A program made the position numbers and the translations under genes. This document shows, piece by piece, positions 17,724 through 25,886 of a stretch of DNA of 64,000 nucleotides (the stretch's first letter is position 1; the number at the start of each line of letters is the position of its first letter). Source of the DNA: Microbacteriaceae bacterium (GTDB taxonomy: Bacteria; Actinomycetota; Actinomycetes; Actinomycetales; Microbacteriaceae); NCBI GenBank assembly GCA_025465095.1, contig JAODME010000012.1, positions 1-64,000 of the forward strand, in the 5' to 3' direction. The notes beneath the pieces were generated by a model. That model was not told the DNA's origin and ran no database searches. It was given only the letters and a program-made list of their open reading frames with translations.

Positions 17724-19019
17724 TCAGACCGTCACGTCGAGAGTGGATGCCGTGTCACGCGGGAGCTGGCCGGGGCGTTCAAGTGCACCCGGCGCAGTTT
17801 CGGAACGATCGGCGGTGTCGTGCTGGTCCTGACCCTGAGCGTTCTCGCCGTCACGCTCAGGTCCGAGGTCTTCGTCGTCGGGCGCGTGATTACCCTCGGA
17901 CAGATCGAGGCTCGCCGACATGCCGGAACCGGCAAGGTCGCGGCGCAGTTCGGGCAGGATGCCGCGTAGTGCCTCTCGTCCCGCTTCGTTCGGGGCGAAC
18001 AATTCGACACGGATACCGTCGCCGGAGACGTGCGCGCGTACCGTGACCGGGCCGAGATTGTCGGGACTGACGTTGACCGTCAGCACGTGCTCCCCGGGCC
18101 CGGCGGCCGAGAGCGTGAACACGGGGCTGGCGACCTGTGTCGCGAACGGCACCGAGTGGGGAACTGTCGCGTGGGTCGTCGGCGTCGCGACGGTGGTTTG
18201 CCCCGCCACGGCCGGAGCCACCACCGGGAGTGCCGCGCCGAATTGGCCGGGCTGAGCGGGGTTCGCCTGCGGTGGGTTCGGTGGCATCTCAATCGAGGGC
18301 GCCGGAGTCGTGGATTCCGCTCGCATGAAACCGGACGCGGCGACCGGTGTCTGCAGCTGCTGCCTGTGCGCGGTTTCCGCTGGTGTCGACCCCGTCGCGT
18401 CGGACGATCCGAGGAGTCTCACCGACGCGACGGAAGCGGACGGACCAATCATGACCAAGGCTGTCGGCAACGTTCCGGCGGTTGCGCCGACCGTCGCGCT
18501 CCGGGCCGAGATCGAAGCGGAGGTGTTGCCGAACTGAACCCCCCACGGCTCGTTCGCGGAGGCAGCGGGAGGCAGCAAGGGAGCGAGCCCCGAGAAGACA
18601 GGAGCGTCCGCGCGAAGCGCCCCGTGCGTCGCGGGACCGGCGGGGGGCACGGTGCCTCCCGTCTCGTCCGCTTCTGCTGACTGGACTGGTCCGTCGACAG
18701 CAGCGGGCTCGATGGGAGCATCGGCGGAGGCCTCCGGCACCGGCACCGGTGTGCTCAAGTCCGTCAGGGCGCCCGGCGGGACGACGAATGTCAGCGCGTC
18801 CGTTGCCGGCAAGGCGGCCAACGGATCGACGGCGGCAGAGCCGGCGAACAGGAGCGCCGGTCGCTGCGCGTCAGCGGGCCTCGACGCACCCAGGACCTCA
18901 GCCATCGTCGCGTCGAATGGCCCGGCCGTTGCTGTCGCGTCGGACACGCTCCCGGAAAAGCTCGGAGCCCGACCGGTGGGAGCACCCGTGGCGGTCGTGC
19001 GGTCGAGAATGACAGTCAT
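17724..19019 (-). CDS. fliK: Flagellar hook-length control protein FliK
   Basis: Secreted ruler that measures the hook and triggers the FlhB specificity switch. The first 300 residues are Ala-, Pro- and Thr-rich and of low complexity, typical of the FliK ruler. The C-terminal domain (about residues 320-395) has the FliK pattern LTVNVSPDNLGPVTV and RVELFAPNEAGREALRG. It overlaps fliJ by 4 bases and ends 26 bases before flgD. Confidence 0.85.
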   Translation of the reverse strand: MTVILDRTTATGAPTGRAPSFSGSVSDATATAGPFDATMAEVLGASRPADAQRPALLFAGSAAVDPLAALPATDALTFVVPPGALTDLSTPVPVPEASADAPIEPAAVDGPVQSAEADETGGTVPPAGPATHGALRADAPVFSGLAPLLPPAASANEPWGVQFGNTSASISARSATVGATAGTLPTALVMIGPSASVASVRLLGSSDATGSTPAETAHRQQLQTPVAASGFMRAESTTPAPSIEMPPNPPQANPAQPGQFGAALPVVAPAVAGQTTVATPTTHATVPHSVPFATQVASPVFTLSAAGPGEHVLTVNVSPDNLGPVTVRAHVSGDGIRVELFAPNEAGREALRGILPELRRDLAGSGMSASLDLSEGNHAPDDEDLGPERDGENAQGQDQHDTADRSETAPGALERPGQLPRDTASTLDVTV

Positions 19020-19444
19020 CTGTCACCCCTGACCCGGTGCCAGGCGGAGACTGCCAGCTCGTCGATGGCTGCCTGATCCAGCCGCAGGTCTTCCGAAGCC
19101 ACCTCCGCGTCGTGCCGGTCCGCAAGCTTTTCGAGCCCTATCGAGCGCACGCGCGCCGTCTCGAACCGTTGCCGAGCCTCGTCGGCGCTCGCACCGGCGC
19201 GCTGTTCCACGGCTTCGAACTCCGCCAACATGCTGCGCGACGAGGCACGGGCGGCTGCGACAGCGTGTAGCGCGACGATTGTCGACGCTTCGCTCGCGGT
19301 CGAGCCGAGGGCGTTGCGTGCGCGCGCCCGGCGACTCGCGTTGTCCCGGACGCGAGCGTTCGCGGAAGCCAGATCGCTTGCGGCAACATCCTGCTCGAGA
19401 TGACGGAGCCTGAGAAGACCGGCGAGGGAGAAGTTTCGAGACAT
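19016..19444 (-). CDS. fliJ: FliJ-like flagellar export protein
   Basis: Small cytosolic coiled-coil protein that works with the FliI ATPase. The 142-aa sequence is mostly helix-forming, rich in Ala, Arg and Glu, begins MSRNFSLAGLLRLR as FliJ proteins do, and sits directly after fliI. The ATG at 19444 overlaps the fliI stop by one base, so it is preferred over an upstream ATG at 19489. Sequence similarity alone is weak; the position carries much of the call. Confidence 0.8.
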   Translation of the reverse strand: MSRNFSLAGLLRLRHLEQDVAASDLASANARVRDNASRRARARNALGSTASEASTIVALHAVAAARASSRSMLAEFEAVEQRAGASADEARQRFETARVRSIGLEKLADRHDAEVASEDLRLDQAAIDELAVSAWHRVRGDR

Positions 19445-20775
19445 CAGACGACTCCGAGGGAGTCGACAAGTCGTTTCAGCCGAGCCCACGACTCGACCCC
19501 GGATGTCTGGTCGTCCATTCGCTGCTGCAGGAATGCGTCGATTTCATGCTGGTGGTCGACCGCCGCGTCGACAAGCGGGTTCGACCCGCGGTGGTACGCA
19601 CCGACATCCAGAAGGTCCTGGGCGCCGCGCCGCGCCGCGAGCACCCTGCGCAGCGCCGTCGCAACACCGTTGTGCTCCGCGTCGGTGATCCGCGAGGCGA
19701 CGCGAGACACCGACCCGAGTACGTCGATCGACGGAAAATGACCAATCACAGCCAGTTTGCGATCCAACACTACGTGTCCGTCGAGGATGGATCTTGCCGA
19801 GTCTGCGATGGGCTCGTTGTGATCATCGCCGTCGACAAGCACCGTGTACATACCGGTTACCGAACCGGTTTCCCCGGTACCGGCGCGCTCGAGGAGGCGG
19901 GCGAGGACCGAGAAGGTCGATGGCGGATAGCCGCGAGTCGCCGGTGGTTCGCCGACCGACAGCCCGATCTCGCGCTGGGCCATCGCGACGCGCGTGAGGG
20001 AGTCCATCATGAGCATCACGTGGGCGCCGCCGTCCCGGAACGACTCGGCGATGCGCGTTGCCACGAAGGCCGCGCGGAGTCGCATCATCGCCGGCTCGTC
20101 CGACGTCGACACGACGACGATTGAGCGAGCAAGGCCTTCCGGTCCCAGATCGTCCTCGAGAAATTCGCGCACCTCACGGCCGCGTTCGCCAACGAGGGCA
20201 ATCACCGAAACCTCCGCCTCGGTGCCTCTCGCGATCATCGACAGCAACGATGACTTGCCGACGCCGGAGCCTGCGAATAACCCCATCCGCTGCCCTCTAC
20301 CGACCGTCGTGAGGGTGTCGAGCGCACGCACGCCGAGTTGCAACGGGGTGTCAATGCGGGCACGATGCATCGCGGACGGTGCCTCGTGTTCGAGGGGAAC
20401 CCGCTCGCTCACCTCCAGGTGGCCCTTGCCGTCGATGGGTCGTCCGAGCCCGTCGATGACCCGCCCGAACAGGCCGCGTCCGGTGGGCACCAGCAGTCCA
20501 CGGCCCCCACGGGCGCGCACGGGAGCGCCGACGTGAACTCCGGTCATCCGACCGAGCGGCATGCACCGGATGACCCCGCGTGTCGTGGCGACGACCTCCG
20601 CATCGATCGGGGAGGCCGTGCCAATCCGCACGATGTCGCCGATCGCAGCGTCGAGCCCGGCGATTTCTACGCCGAGACCGACGATGGAGGACACGCTGCC
20701 GACACGTTCGGGCCTGGCGGCGTCGAGGGCGGCGGAGAATAGTTCGGCGCGTGGGCGCCAGGCGGTCCGGGTCAT
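19444..20775 (-). CDS. fliI: Flagellar export ATPase FliI
   Basis: Hexameric ATPase that energises export. Walker A GSGVGKS is at residues 169-175, followed by the Walker B region VMLMMDSLTRVAMAQREI, characteristic of FliI/YscN relatives of the F1 beta subunit. 443 aa is the usual length. It overlaps both fliH and fliJ by a few bases. Confidence 0.97.
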   Translation of the reverse strand: MTRTAWRPRAELFSAALDAARPERVGSVSSIVGLGVEIAGLDAAIGDIVRIGTASPIDAEVVATTRGVIRCMPLGRMTGVHVGAPVRARGGRGLLVPTGRGLFGRVIDGLGRPIDGKGHLEVSERVPLEHEAPSAMHRARIDTPLQLGVRALDTLTTVGRGQRMGLFAGSGVGKSSLLSMIARGTEAEVSVIALVGERGREVREFLEDDLGPEGLARSIVVVSTSDEPAMMRLRAAFVATRIAESFRDGGAHVMLMMDSLTRVAMAQREIGLSVGEPPATRGYPPSTFSVLARLLERAGTGETGSVTGMYTVLVDGDDHNEPIADSARSILDGHVVLDRKLAVIGHFPSIDVLGSVSRVASRITDAEHNGVATALRRVLAARRGAQDLLDVGAYHRGSNPLVDAAVDHQHEIDAFLQQRMDDQTSGVESWARLKRLVDSLGVV

Positions 20776-21377
20776 TCGTCACCCAGAAGCGCTGCGCGCG
20801 CCCGCGCGACTGCAGTGGAGATACGAGCGTCGATATAGCTGTCGGGGAACTCGGTGACCGCGTCACCGCGCGCGAGGGTGGGGTCTGCGGTGAACCGCAC
20901 GCCGGCCGCGGCGCGGTCGCTCTCGCTCAACTCGTCGAGGTCGAAAGGGTTCACGCGCACGACGTGCACGCGCGCGGGGTCCACACCGGCGAGGGCGCGT
21001 TCGAGCGCCGACCGGGCCGAGCCAGCGCCTTCCGCGAGCTCGCGGCCGATGATCGCCTCGGCGAGGTCCACTGTCGAAGCTGCGACAACATCCTGCGCTG
21101 CGATCAGCACCGGTACGGTCGATGATTCCAGCGCACGCGCCGCCGCCGCGAGTACCGCCACCGCGCGGTCGACCCGCTCACGGCCTGCGCGCAGGGCCTC
21201 GGCCTGTTCGATCTCCCGATGTGCCTCGCGCTGATAAGTCTCTTGTGCGGCGTCCCGCAGACCCTGCACGAAACCCGCCAGGTGACCGCGGGCGCGCGCT
21301 GACTCCTCCGCTTCCTTCGCGGCGGCATCGCGCAGGGGAGGGAAAGCCATTCGCGCGAAGCCGGCGTCAATCGACAT
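20772..21377 (-). CDS. fliH: FliH-like flagellar assembly protein
   Basis: Regulator and peripheral stalk of the FliI ATPase. The 201-aa protein has an Ala/Glu-rich coiled-coil N-terminal half and a C-terminal part resembling the FliH/YscL and V-ATPase E-subunit fold (VDLAEAIIGRELAEG, VHVVRVNPFDLDEL). I chose the ATG at 21377, which overlaps fliG by 11 bases. The longer frame to 21500 lies inside fliG. Order fliG-fliH-fliI supports it. Confidence 0.85.
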   Translation of the reverse strand: MSIDAGFARMAFPPLRDAAAKEAEESARARGHLAGFVQGLRDAAQETYQREAHREIEQAEALRAGRERVDRAVAVLAAAARALESSTVPVLIAAQDVVAASTVDLAEAIIGRELAEGAGSARSALERALAGVDPARVHVVRVNPFDLDELSESDRAAAGVRFTADPTLARGDAVTEFPDSYIDARISTAVARARAALLGDE

Positions 21378-22404
21378 ACTCGTCCTCCTCGCCGCGCTGC
21401 ACCGTGATCGCGCCCTGCGCTTCGAGCCCACGGATAGTGCGAACGATTTCCGCTCTTGAGTCCTCCACCTGCGACATCCGCACCGGTCCGGCGCTGGCAA
21501 TCTCCTCGTCGAGGATCTCGCGGTTGCGCTCGGAAAGGTTCATCCGGATCTTTTCGCCGACCGCGGGCGGAGAACCCTTCAACGCAATAGCGAGCCCCGC
21601 CACGTCTATGCCGCGAAGCACCTGCTGAACGTCCCGGTCCTCGAGGCGCACGATGTCGGCGAAGGTGAGCATTCTCGACCGCACCTCCTCAGCGAGCTCG
21701 GGGTCGCGCAGATCGAGGCTTTCGAGCAGGGCGCGTTCGGTCGAGATATCCGCACGATTGATGATGTCGACGAGGGGTTGCACCCCGCCGACAACCTCGA
21801 TGCTCTCGCGGGCGGAGACGACCGCGCCGGCGCGCAACTTGAGAGCGCCCGCCACGATGCCGACAGATTCCGGCGTGGCGCTGGACATTGTCGCGATGCT
21901 CCGCGCCACGTCGGTGCGGAGGGGTTCGACGAATCCGGCGATCACGGTGGATGCCTGTTCCGGTCGCAGGTGGGCGAGCACGAGGGCGATCGTCTGCGGC
22001 AGCTCACCATCGAGAAGAGTCACTATCTGTGCGGGCTCGGCAGCATCGAGGAATTCGAAGGCCATGCCACCGAGAGAGGAGGCCACCCGGTTCATCACGC
22101 CGGCCGCTCGCTCCACACCAAATGATGCCTCGAGGAGGCCGACGGCGAAGGCGCGGCCTCCACGGGATTGCGTGCGGTGATGCACCGCCATGTCGTGAAA
22201 TTCGGTGAGGGCACGCTCTACGACGATCGAGTCGACTCGCTTGAGCCGCACGATCTCCGCCGCAATCTCCTGCGCCTCTGCCTCTGTGAATCGCTTGAGC
22301 ACGTTGGCGGCGCGCTCCTGGTCCATGCTCATCAGCACGACGGCCACCTTCTGGGTACCGGTCAGAGCGCTCGGATCCGTCTCGGACGGCCTAAGCGCGG
22401 TCAT
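21367..22404 (-). CDS. fliG: Flagellar motor switch protein FliG
   Basis: Rotor protein that interacts with the stator and generates torque. It has the N-terminal domain (LTGTQKVAVVLMSMDQERAA), the middle domain with EHPQ-like region, and the C-terminal domain with the charged helix (FADIVRLEDRDVQQVLRGID). 345 aa is standard. It overlaps fliF by 4 bases. Confidence 0.96.
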   Translation of the reverse strand: MTALRPSETDPSALTGTQKVAVVLMSMDQERAANVLKRFTEAEAQEIAAEIVRLKRVDSIVVERALTEFHDMAVHHRTQSRGGRAFAVGLLEASFGVERAAGVMNRVASSLGGMAFEFLDAAEPAQIVTLLDGELPQTIALVLAHLRPEQASTVIAGFVEPLRTDVARSIATMSSATPESVGIVAGALKLRAGAVVSARESIEVVGGVQPLVDIINRADISTERALLESLDLRDPELAEEVRSRMLTFADIVRLEDRDVQQVLRGIDVAGLAIALKGSPPAVGEKIRMNLSERNREILDEEIASAGPVRMSQVEDSRAEIVRTIRGLEAQGAITVQRGEEDEYVD

Positions 22405-23975
22405 GCCGGCTGCCGATCGTCCATCAGGCCGCGCAGGTACTCGGCAGTCTTCTCGGGGTCGGTCTCGGCGAGGCTGCGGATGTCGGCACGCTTACGGTCC
22501 ATGGCGGTGGCGTCAGTGCCGATGGGCTGGCCGGACAATTCCAGCGGTGCCGCGGCGAGGGCCGTGATGGGAATCGTCGGGGCCGTGAGAATCTCGGTGA
22601 GGTCGATGTCAACCGGCTTGCGCTCCTGGCGCTTGGACCGGCGGGCGTAAACGATGAGTCCGAGCACGAACGGGACGATGAGTCCGATCGCGATGATCGC
22701 GGTGCGCACCAGCGCGCCCTGTCGGTCGTCTGCTGCAGCCTGCTCGGCAGCGGCGAGAGCCTCGGCTGCCGCCTCGGCCCCCGCCTGGTTGAAATTGACA
22801 ACCTCGACGGTCACTGCGTCGCCGCGGTCGTCGTCAATTCCGGCGGCAGCTGCGACGAGGGCGGAGACCTCCGTCATGTCAAGGCCGCCCGCGACGGCGC
22901 CGTTGATCGCCACCGACACTGTCTGCCGGTCGATAGAACCGGCCGGGATGACCCGCGACTCCGTCACCTTGTTCACGGCGTTGTTGCGTACCGTGGATTC
23001 GGTGATGAAGGTGCTTTCCCCGTCCTCGCCTGGAACGGCTATGTTGTCCGGGCCGAGCACACCCGCGGAGCCTTGGCCCGATCCCGTAGCGCTCTCCCGG
23101 TTTGACGACTCGTTGAGCGCGGGGATGTCCTCGGGGGCGGTGAAACTCTCCTCCACCCGCTCTGCCGACTCATAGTTCACGTCCGCCGCAACCACTACGG
23201 AGGCGTTCCCTGGGCCGACGACCTGGTCGAGCATTGATTGCACCGCAGTGCGCACACGGTCTTCGTAGTCCGTGGCACGATCACCGGCCGATCCGCTCAC
23301 GCCGACGCCGACAGCCGACAGCACCATGCCGTCCGCATCGATCACAGCGACATCGTTCGGCTTCATTCCGTCGATCGACGCCGAAGTGAGATGCACGACC
23401 GCCTGCACCTGGTCGGCGGAGAGGGTCACACCGCTCTCCGTCTCGACGAACACCGACGCCGTCGGGTTGTTGCGCTCGGAGACGAACACTGTCTCTTCGG
23501 GAATGGCCAGCCGTACCGATGCCGTCTTCACGCCGTTCAGCGCTGAGATGGTCGAGGCGAGTTCACCCTCGAGGGCGCGCTTGTAGGTCACCGACTGCTG
23601 GAACTCCGACGAGGTGACTCCCATGTCGTCGAGCAGCGCGTAGCCGCCACCGCTCGATCCTGGCAGTCCGTTGGACGCCGCCTTGAGCCGCTGGTCGTAC
23701 ACATCCGTTTCCGGCACGAGAATCGTCGCTCCGCCCTCGGACAACTCGTATGCGATGCCGTCCGTGCGCAACTGCTCGACGATCGCATTCGCGTCAGATG
23801 CCTCGAGGCCGGAGAACAGGGGGGTGTAGGTCGGCCGCGCCATCCAGCTGGCGAGCGCGGCGATCCCCAGCACGAGCACCGCGACGCCGATGAGCGCAAT
23901 CGTCCGTTGGGCGATACTGAATGCTCCGACAGCGCTCGTGAGTCGCCGCCAGGCGGATACGACCTGAGCTGGCAT
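22401..23975 (-). CDS. fliF: Flagellar MS-ring protein FliF
   Basis: Builds the membrane ring that is the base of the flagellum. A membrane helix near residues 23-45 and a second near residues 440-462 flank the large extracytoplasmic region, which contains the YscJ/FliF domain (TPLFSGLEASDANAIVEQL and VQAVVHLTSASIDGMKPNDV). The C-terminal tail is the FliG-binding part. 524 aa is typical. It follows fliE with a one-base overlap. Confidence 0.96.
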   Translation of the reverse strand: MPAQVVSAWRRLTSAVGAFSIAQRTIALIGVAVLVLGIAALASWMARPTYTPLFSGLEASDANAIVEQLRTDGIAYELSEGGATILVPETDVYDQRLKAASNGLPGSSGGGYALLDDMGVTSSEFQQSVTYKRALEGELASTISALNGVKTASVRLAIPEETVFVSERNNPTASVFVETESGVTLSADQVQAVVHLTSASIDGMKPNDVAVIDADGMVLSAVGVGVSGSAGDRATDYEDRVRTAVQSMLDQVVGPGNASVVVAADVNYESAERVEESFTAPEDIPALNESSNRESATGSGQGSAGVLGPDNIAVPGEDGESTFITESTVRNNAVNKVTESRVIPAGSIDRQTVSVAINGAVAGGLDMTEVSALVAAAAGIDDDRGDAVTVEVVNFNQAGAEAAAEALAAAEQAAADDRQGALVRTAIIAIGLIVPFVLGLIVYARRSKRQERKPVDIDLTEILTAPTIPITALAAAPLELSGQPIGTDATAMDRKRADIRSLAETDPEKTAEYLRGLMDDRQPA

Positions 23976-24283
23976 CAGGCCTGCATCCTCATGATCTCGT
24001 TGAAGGCGTCAACGCCCTTGTTCCGCACGGCGGCGACGAGTTCCAGGGTGACCGCTGCCCGCGTCGAGGCGATCGTCGCCGAATGGATATCGTCAAGATC
24101 GCCGGTGACCGCGCGGATCGCGAGCTCGTTGGAAGTGCCCTGCAACTGCTGCAAGTTGTCGATTGCCCCGCTGAGCTGGGCTTGGAAGGCGCCGTCGCCG
24201 GCGTTGCCGGCTCTCTCGGAAGCGGAGAGGTAGCCTGTGGCTGTCGGCGCCGAGATCGCGTCGAGCGCGGGGATCGCCATCAT
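23975..24283 (-). CDS. fliE: Hook-basal body protein FliE
   Basis: Connects the MS ring to the rod. The 102-aa protein has the FliE end region with LVAAVRNKGVDAFNEIMRMQA, the highly conserved C-terminus. It overlaps flgC by 4 bases and fliF by 1. Confidence 0.94.
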   Translation of the reverse strand: MMAIPALDAISAPTATGYLSASERAGNAGDGAFQAQLSGAIDNLQQLQGTSNELAIRAVTGDLDDIHSATIASTRAAVTLELVAAVRNKGVDAFNEIMRMQA

Positions 24284-24672
24284 CCACGTCCGATCTGCAG
24301 GGCAGCCGTGTAGGTCTCCCGTGCGCGGTCGACGACAGCCGCGCTGGCCTGGTAGCCGCGCTGCGCCATGATGAGCTGACCCATCTGCGAGGCAAGGTCG
24401 ATGTCGGGGTAGCGCACGTATCCATCCGCATCGGCGAGCGGATGCGTCGGTTCGTGCACCAACCGACCCTCAGCGTCGCCGTAGGCGGCGCCGGACACAT
24501 ACACTCCCGTCGTACCGTCTCCCTCTTGGACCGCAACGTACCGCGCCTGGAAGGCGGCGCCGTCAGTGCTGGTGGCGGTGTTGACATTGGCGAGGTTGTC
24601 GGAGATCGCATCGAGCCACTTGCGGTGCGTGCTGAGACCCGTGCCCGCGATTCCGATGGCGTCGAAGGTCAT
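24280..24672 (-). CDS. flgC: Proximal rod protein FlgC
   Basis: Rod subunit. The N-terminal signature is IGIAGTGLSTHRKWLDAISDN with LANVNT, and the C-terminal signature reads LIMAQRGYQASAAVV. 130 aa is normal for FlgC. It overlaps flgB by one base. Confidence 0.96.
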   Translation of the reverse strand: MTFDAIGIAGTGLSTHRKWLDAISDNLANVNTATSTDGAAFQARYVAVQEGDGTTGVYVSGAAYGDAEGRLVHEPTHPLADADGYVRYPDIDLASQMGQLIMAQRGYQASAAVVDRARETYTAALQIGRG

Positions 24673-25034
24673 CAGTTCGTCCTCATGGCGGTGCGCATGC
24701 CGGAGAACGGCCCCTCGACGGCGCGAGCGGCGAACTGGAAGCGCAGCACGGTGTCGATGTTCGACAGGGTCTCGGTGTCGAGGTTGACGTTGTTACCGCC
24801 GAGTCGCGTCGGCTCGAGTGATTGCTCGATCGTCGGGTTCGCATGTCCGTCGCCGTTGCGCACCGACGAGGCAAGGGCATCTTCGAACTGCACGCGCTGA
24901 GCCTTGTAGCCCGGAGTGTTCACGTTCGCGATGTTGTTGGCGATGGCTCGCTGACGAAGTGCCAACCCGTCGAGGGCACTGCTCAGCGCAGCGGAGGTGA
25001 CCGACTCAAGCACAGCAACCCGTTTCGTCGTCAT
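24672..25034 (-). CDS. flgB: Proximal rod protein FlgB
   Basis: First gene of the large hook-basal-body operon. It has the rod signature LRQRAIANNIANVNTPGYKA at about residues 26-45. I chose the ATG at 25034 (120 aa). An ATG at 25067 would add 11 residues with no family similarity, and neither has a strong ribosome binding site. A sigma-28-like promoter lies at 25094-25122. Confidence 0.9.
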   Translation of the reverse strand: MTTKRVAVLESVTSAALSSALDGLALRQRAIANNIANVNTPGYKAQRVQFEDALASSVRNGDGHANPTIEQSLEPTRLGGNNVNLDTETLSNIDTVLRFQFAARAVEGPFSGMRTAMRTN

Positions 25035-25093
25035 AGGTAATCGACGGCCGATCCGTGGCCTTTCCATGAGCAGTCCGTGCTCTCAACTTCTAG

Positions 25094-25122
25094 CTATCGG
25101 TTGCCCGCGCCGAATCGTTAGG
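25094..25122 (-). promoter_or_regulatory. Sigma-28-type promoter before flgB
   Basis: On the minus strand CCTAAC (25122-25117), a 15-bp spacer and ACCGATAG (25101-25094). This fits the flagellar sigma consensus TAAA-N15-GCCGATA and matches the elements before fliC and flgN with identical spacing. Transcription would start near 25087 and run into flgB. Confidence 0.72.
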
Positions 25123-25148
25123 GGATCTCCAAAGAAAATCGAGGCTGC

Positions 25149-25460
25149 TCAACCGGTGACGTCCAGGTAAACCGACTGATCGGTCCGCTGGCCGGACGGC
25201 ACCGAACGTACGGCGGCGAGGTGCCGACCCGCGGTTCGGTGAAGAACCTGCAGGTCATCGATGGCATCGCGGTGCGCCGCAAGCACGTGACCGGCGCGCT
25301 CGCGAAGCTCGACGGGGATCGGGCCGAGGTGCGTCGGCGGTGACCAGACCGACTTTGCGCGGACGTCGACAGAGCCTGCGGTCGCATCCCTCGCGAGCGC
25401 CTCCATCTCGTCGAGCACTTCCGGCCAACCGGCTCCGATCGCCGAATTGTCAGGCGACAC
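25149..25460 (-). CDS. FliT-like small flagellar protein
   Basis: A 103-aa protein starting at a GTG that overlaps the end of fliS by 11 bases. It is predicted to be largely helical, with EVLDEMEALARDA in the first half and PVELRERAGHVLAAHRDAIDDLQ in the second. The order fliD-fliS-this gene is the place where fliT, the chaperone of the filament cap, is found in other bacteria. Sequence similarity to FliT is not evident by eye, so the name rests on size, helical character and position. It may instead be a lineage-specific flagellar protein. Confidence 0.6.
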   Translation of the reverse strand: MSPDNSAIGAGWPEVLDEMEALARDATAGSVDVRAKSVWSPPTHLGPIPVELRERAGHVLAAHRDAIDDLQVLHRTAGRHLAAVRSVPSGQRTDQSVYLDVTG

Positions 25461-25884
25461 CGAGTGCCCGGCCGTTTGCGCTTTCGCTCCCGACCGGCTG
25501 GGCGGTGAGCCGCCCAGCGGCCTCATGCCAGCCTTGGCGCAGCGGCTCAAGCAGGGCGATGCTCTCCCGGATGCCGGCGACGTCACGTTGCACATTGGCA
25601 GCCACGAGGGCGTTCGAAACATAGTTGTATAACGCAAGGAGGGTCTCGCCACCGTCCCAGACATCCGTTTTCAGGGAGGAGGCGAGCTCGGCTACGATCG
25701 CCTGCGCGTGCAGCAGATTGTCAGAGACGAGCTGCCAGTCCGCGCGCGGATGACCCGCCTCTGCACGCTCAAGGTCGAGCATCAGGCGGTCGTAGAGCAT
25801 GGTGAGCAGGCGAACCGGGCTGGCGGAGAGTACCGCGTCACGGTTGTACTGCGCGCGCTGAGCTTCGATGTTCGTCATTGTCAT
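25450..25884 (-). CDS. fliS: Flagellin chaperone FliS
   Basis: Cytosolic chaperone that keeps flagellin from polymerising before export. It shows the FliS pattern near the start: QYNRDAVLSASPVRLLTMLYDR, then a helical bundle with LVSDNLLHAQAIVAELASSL. I chose the ATG at 25884 (144 aa), 3 bases after fliD; an ATG at 25878 is also possible. The frame upstream lies inside fliD. Confidence 0.93.
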   Translation of the reverse strand: MTMTNIEAQRAQYNRDAVLSASPVRLLTMLYDRLMLDLERAEAGHPRADWQLVSDNLLHAQAIVAELASSLKTDVWDGGETLLALYNYVSNALVAANVQRDVAGIRESIALLEPLRQGWHEAAGRLTAQPVGSESANGRALGVA

Positions 25885-25886
25885 GT

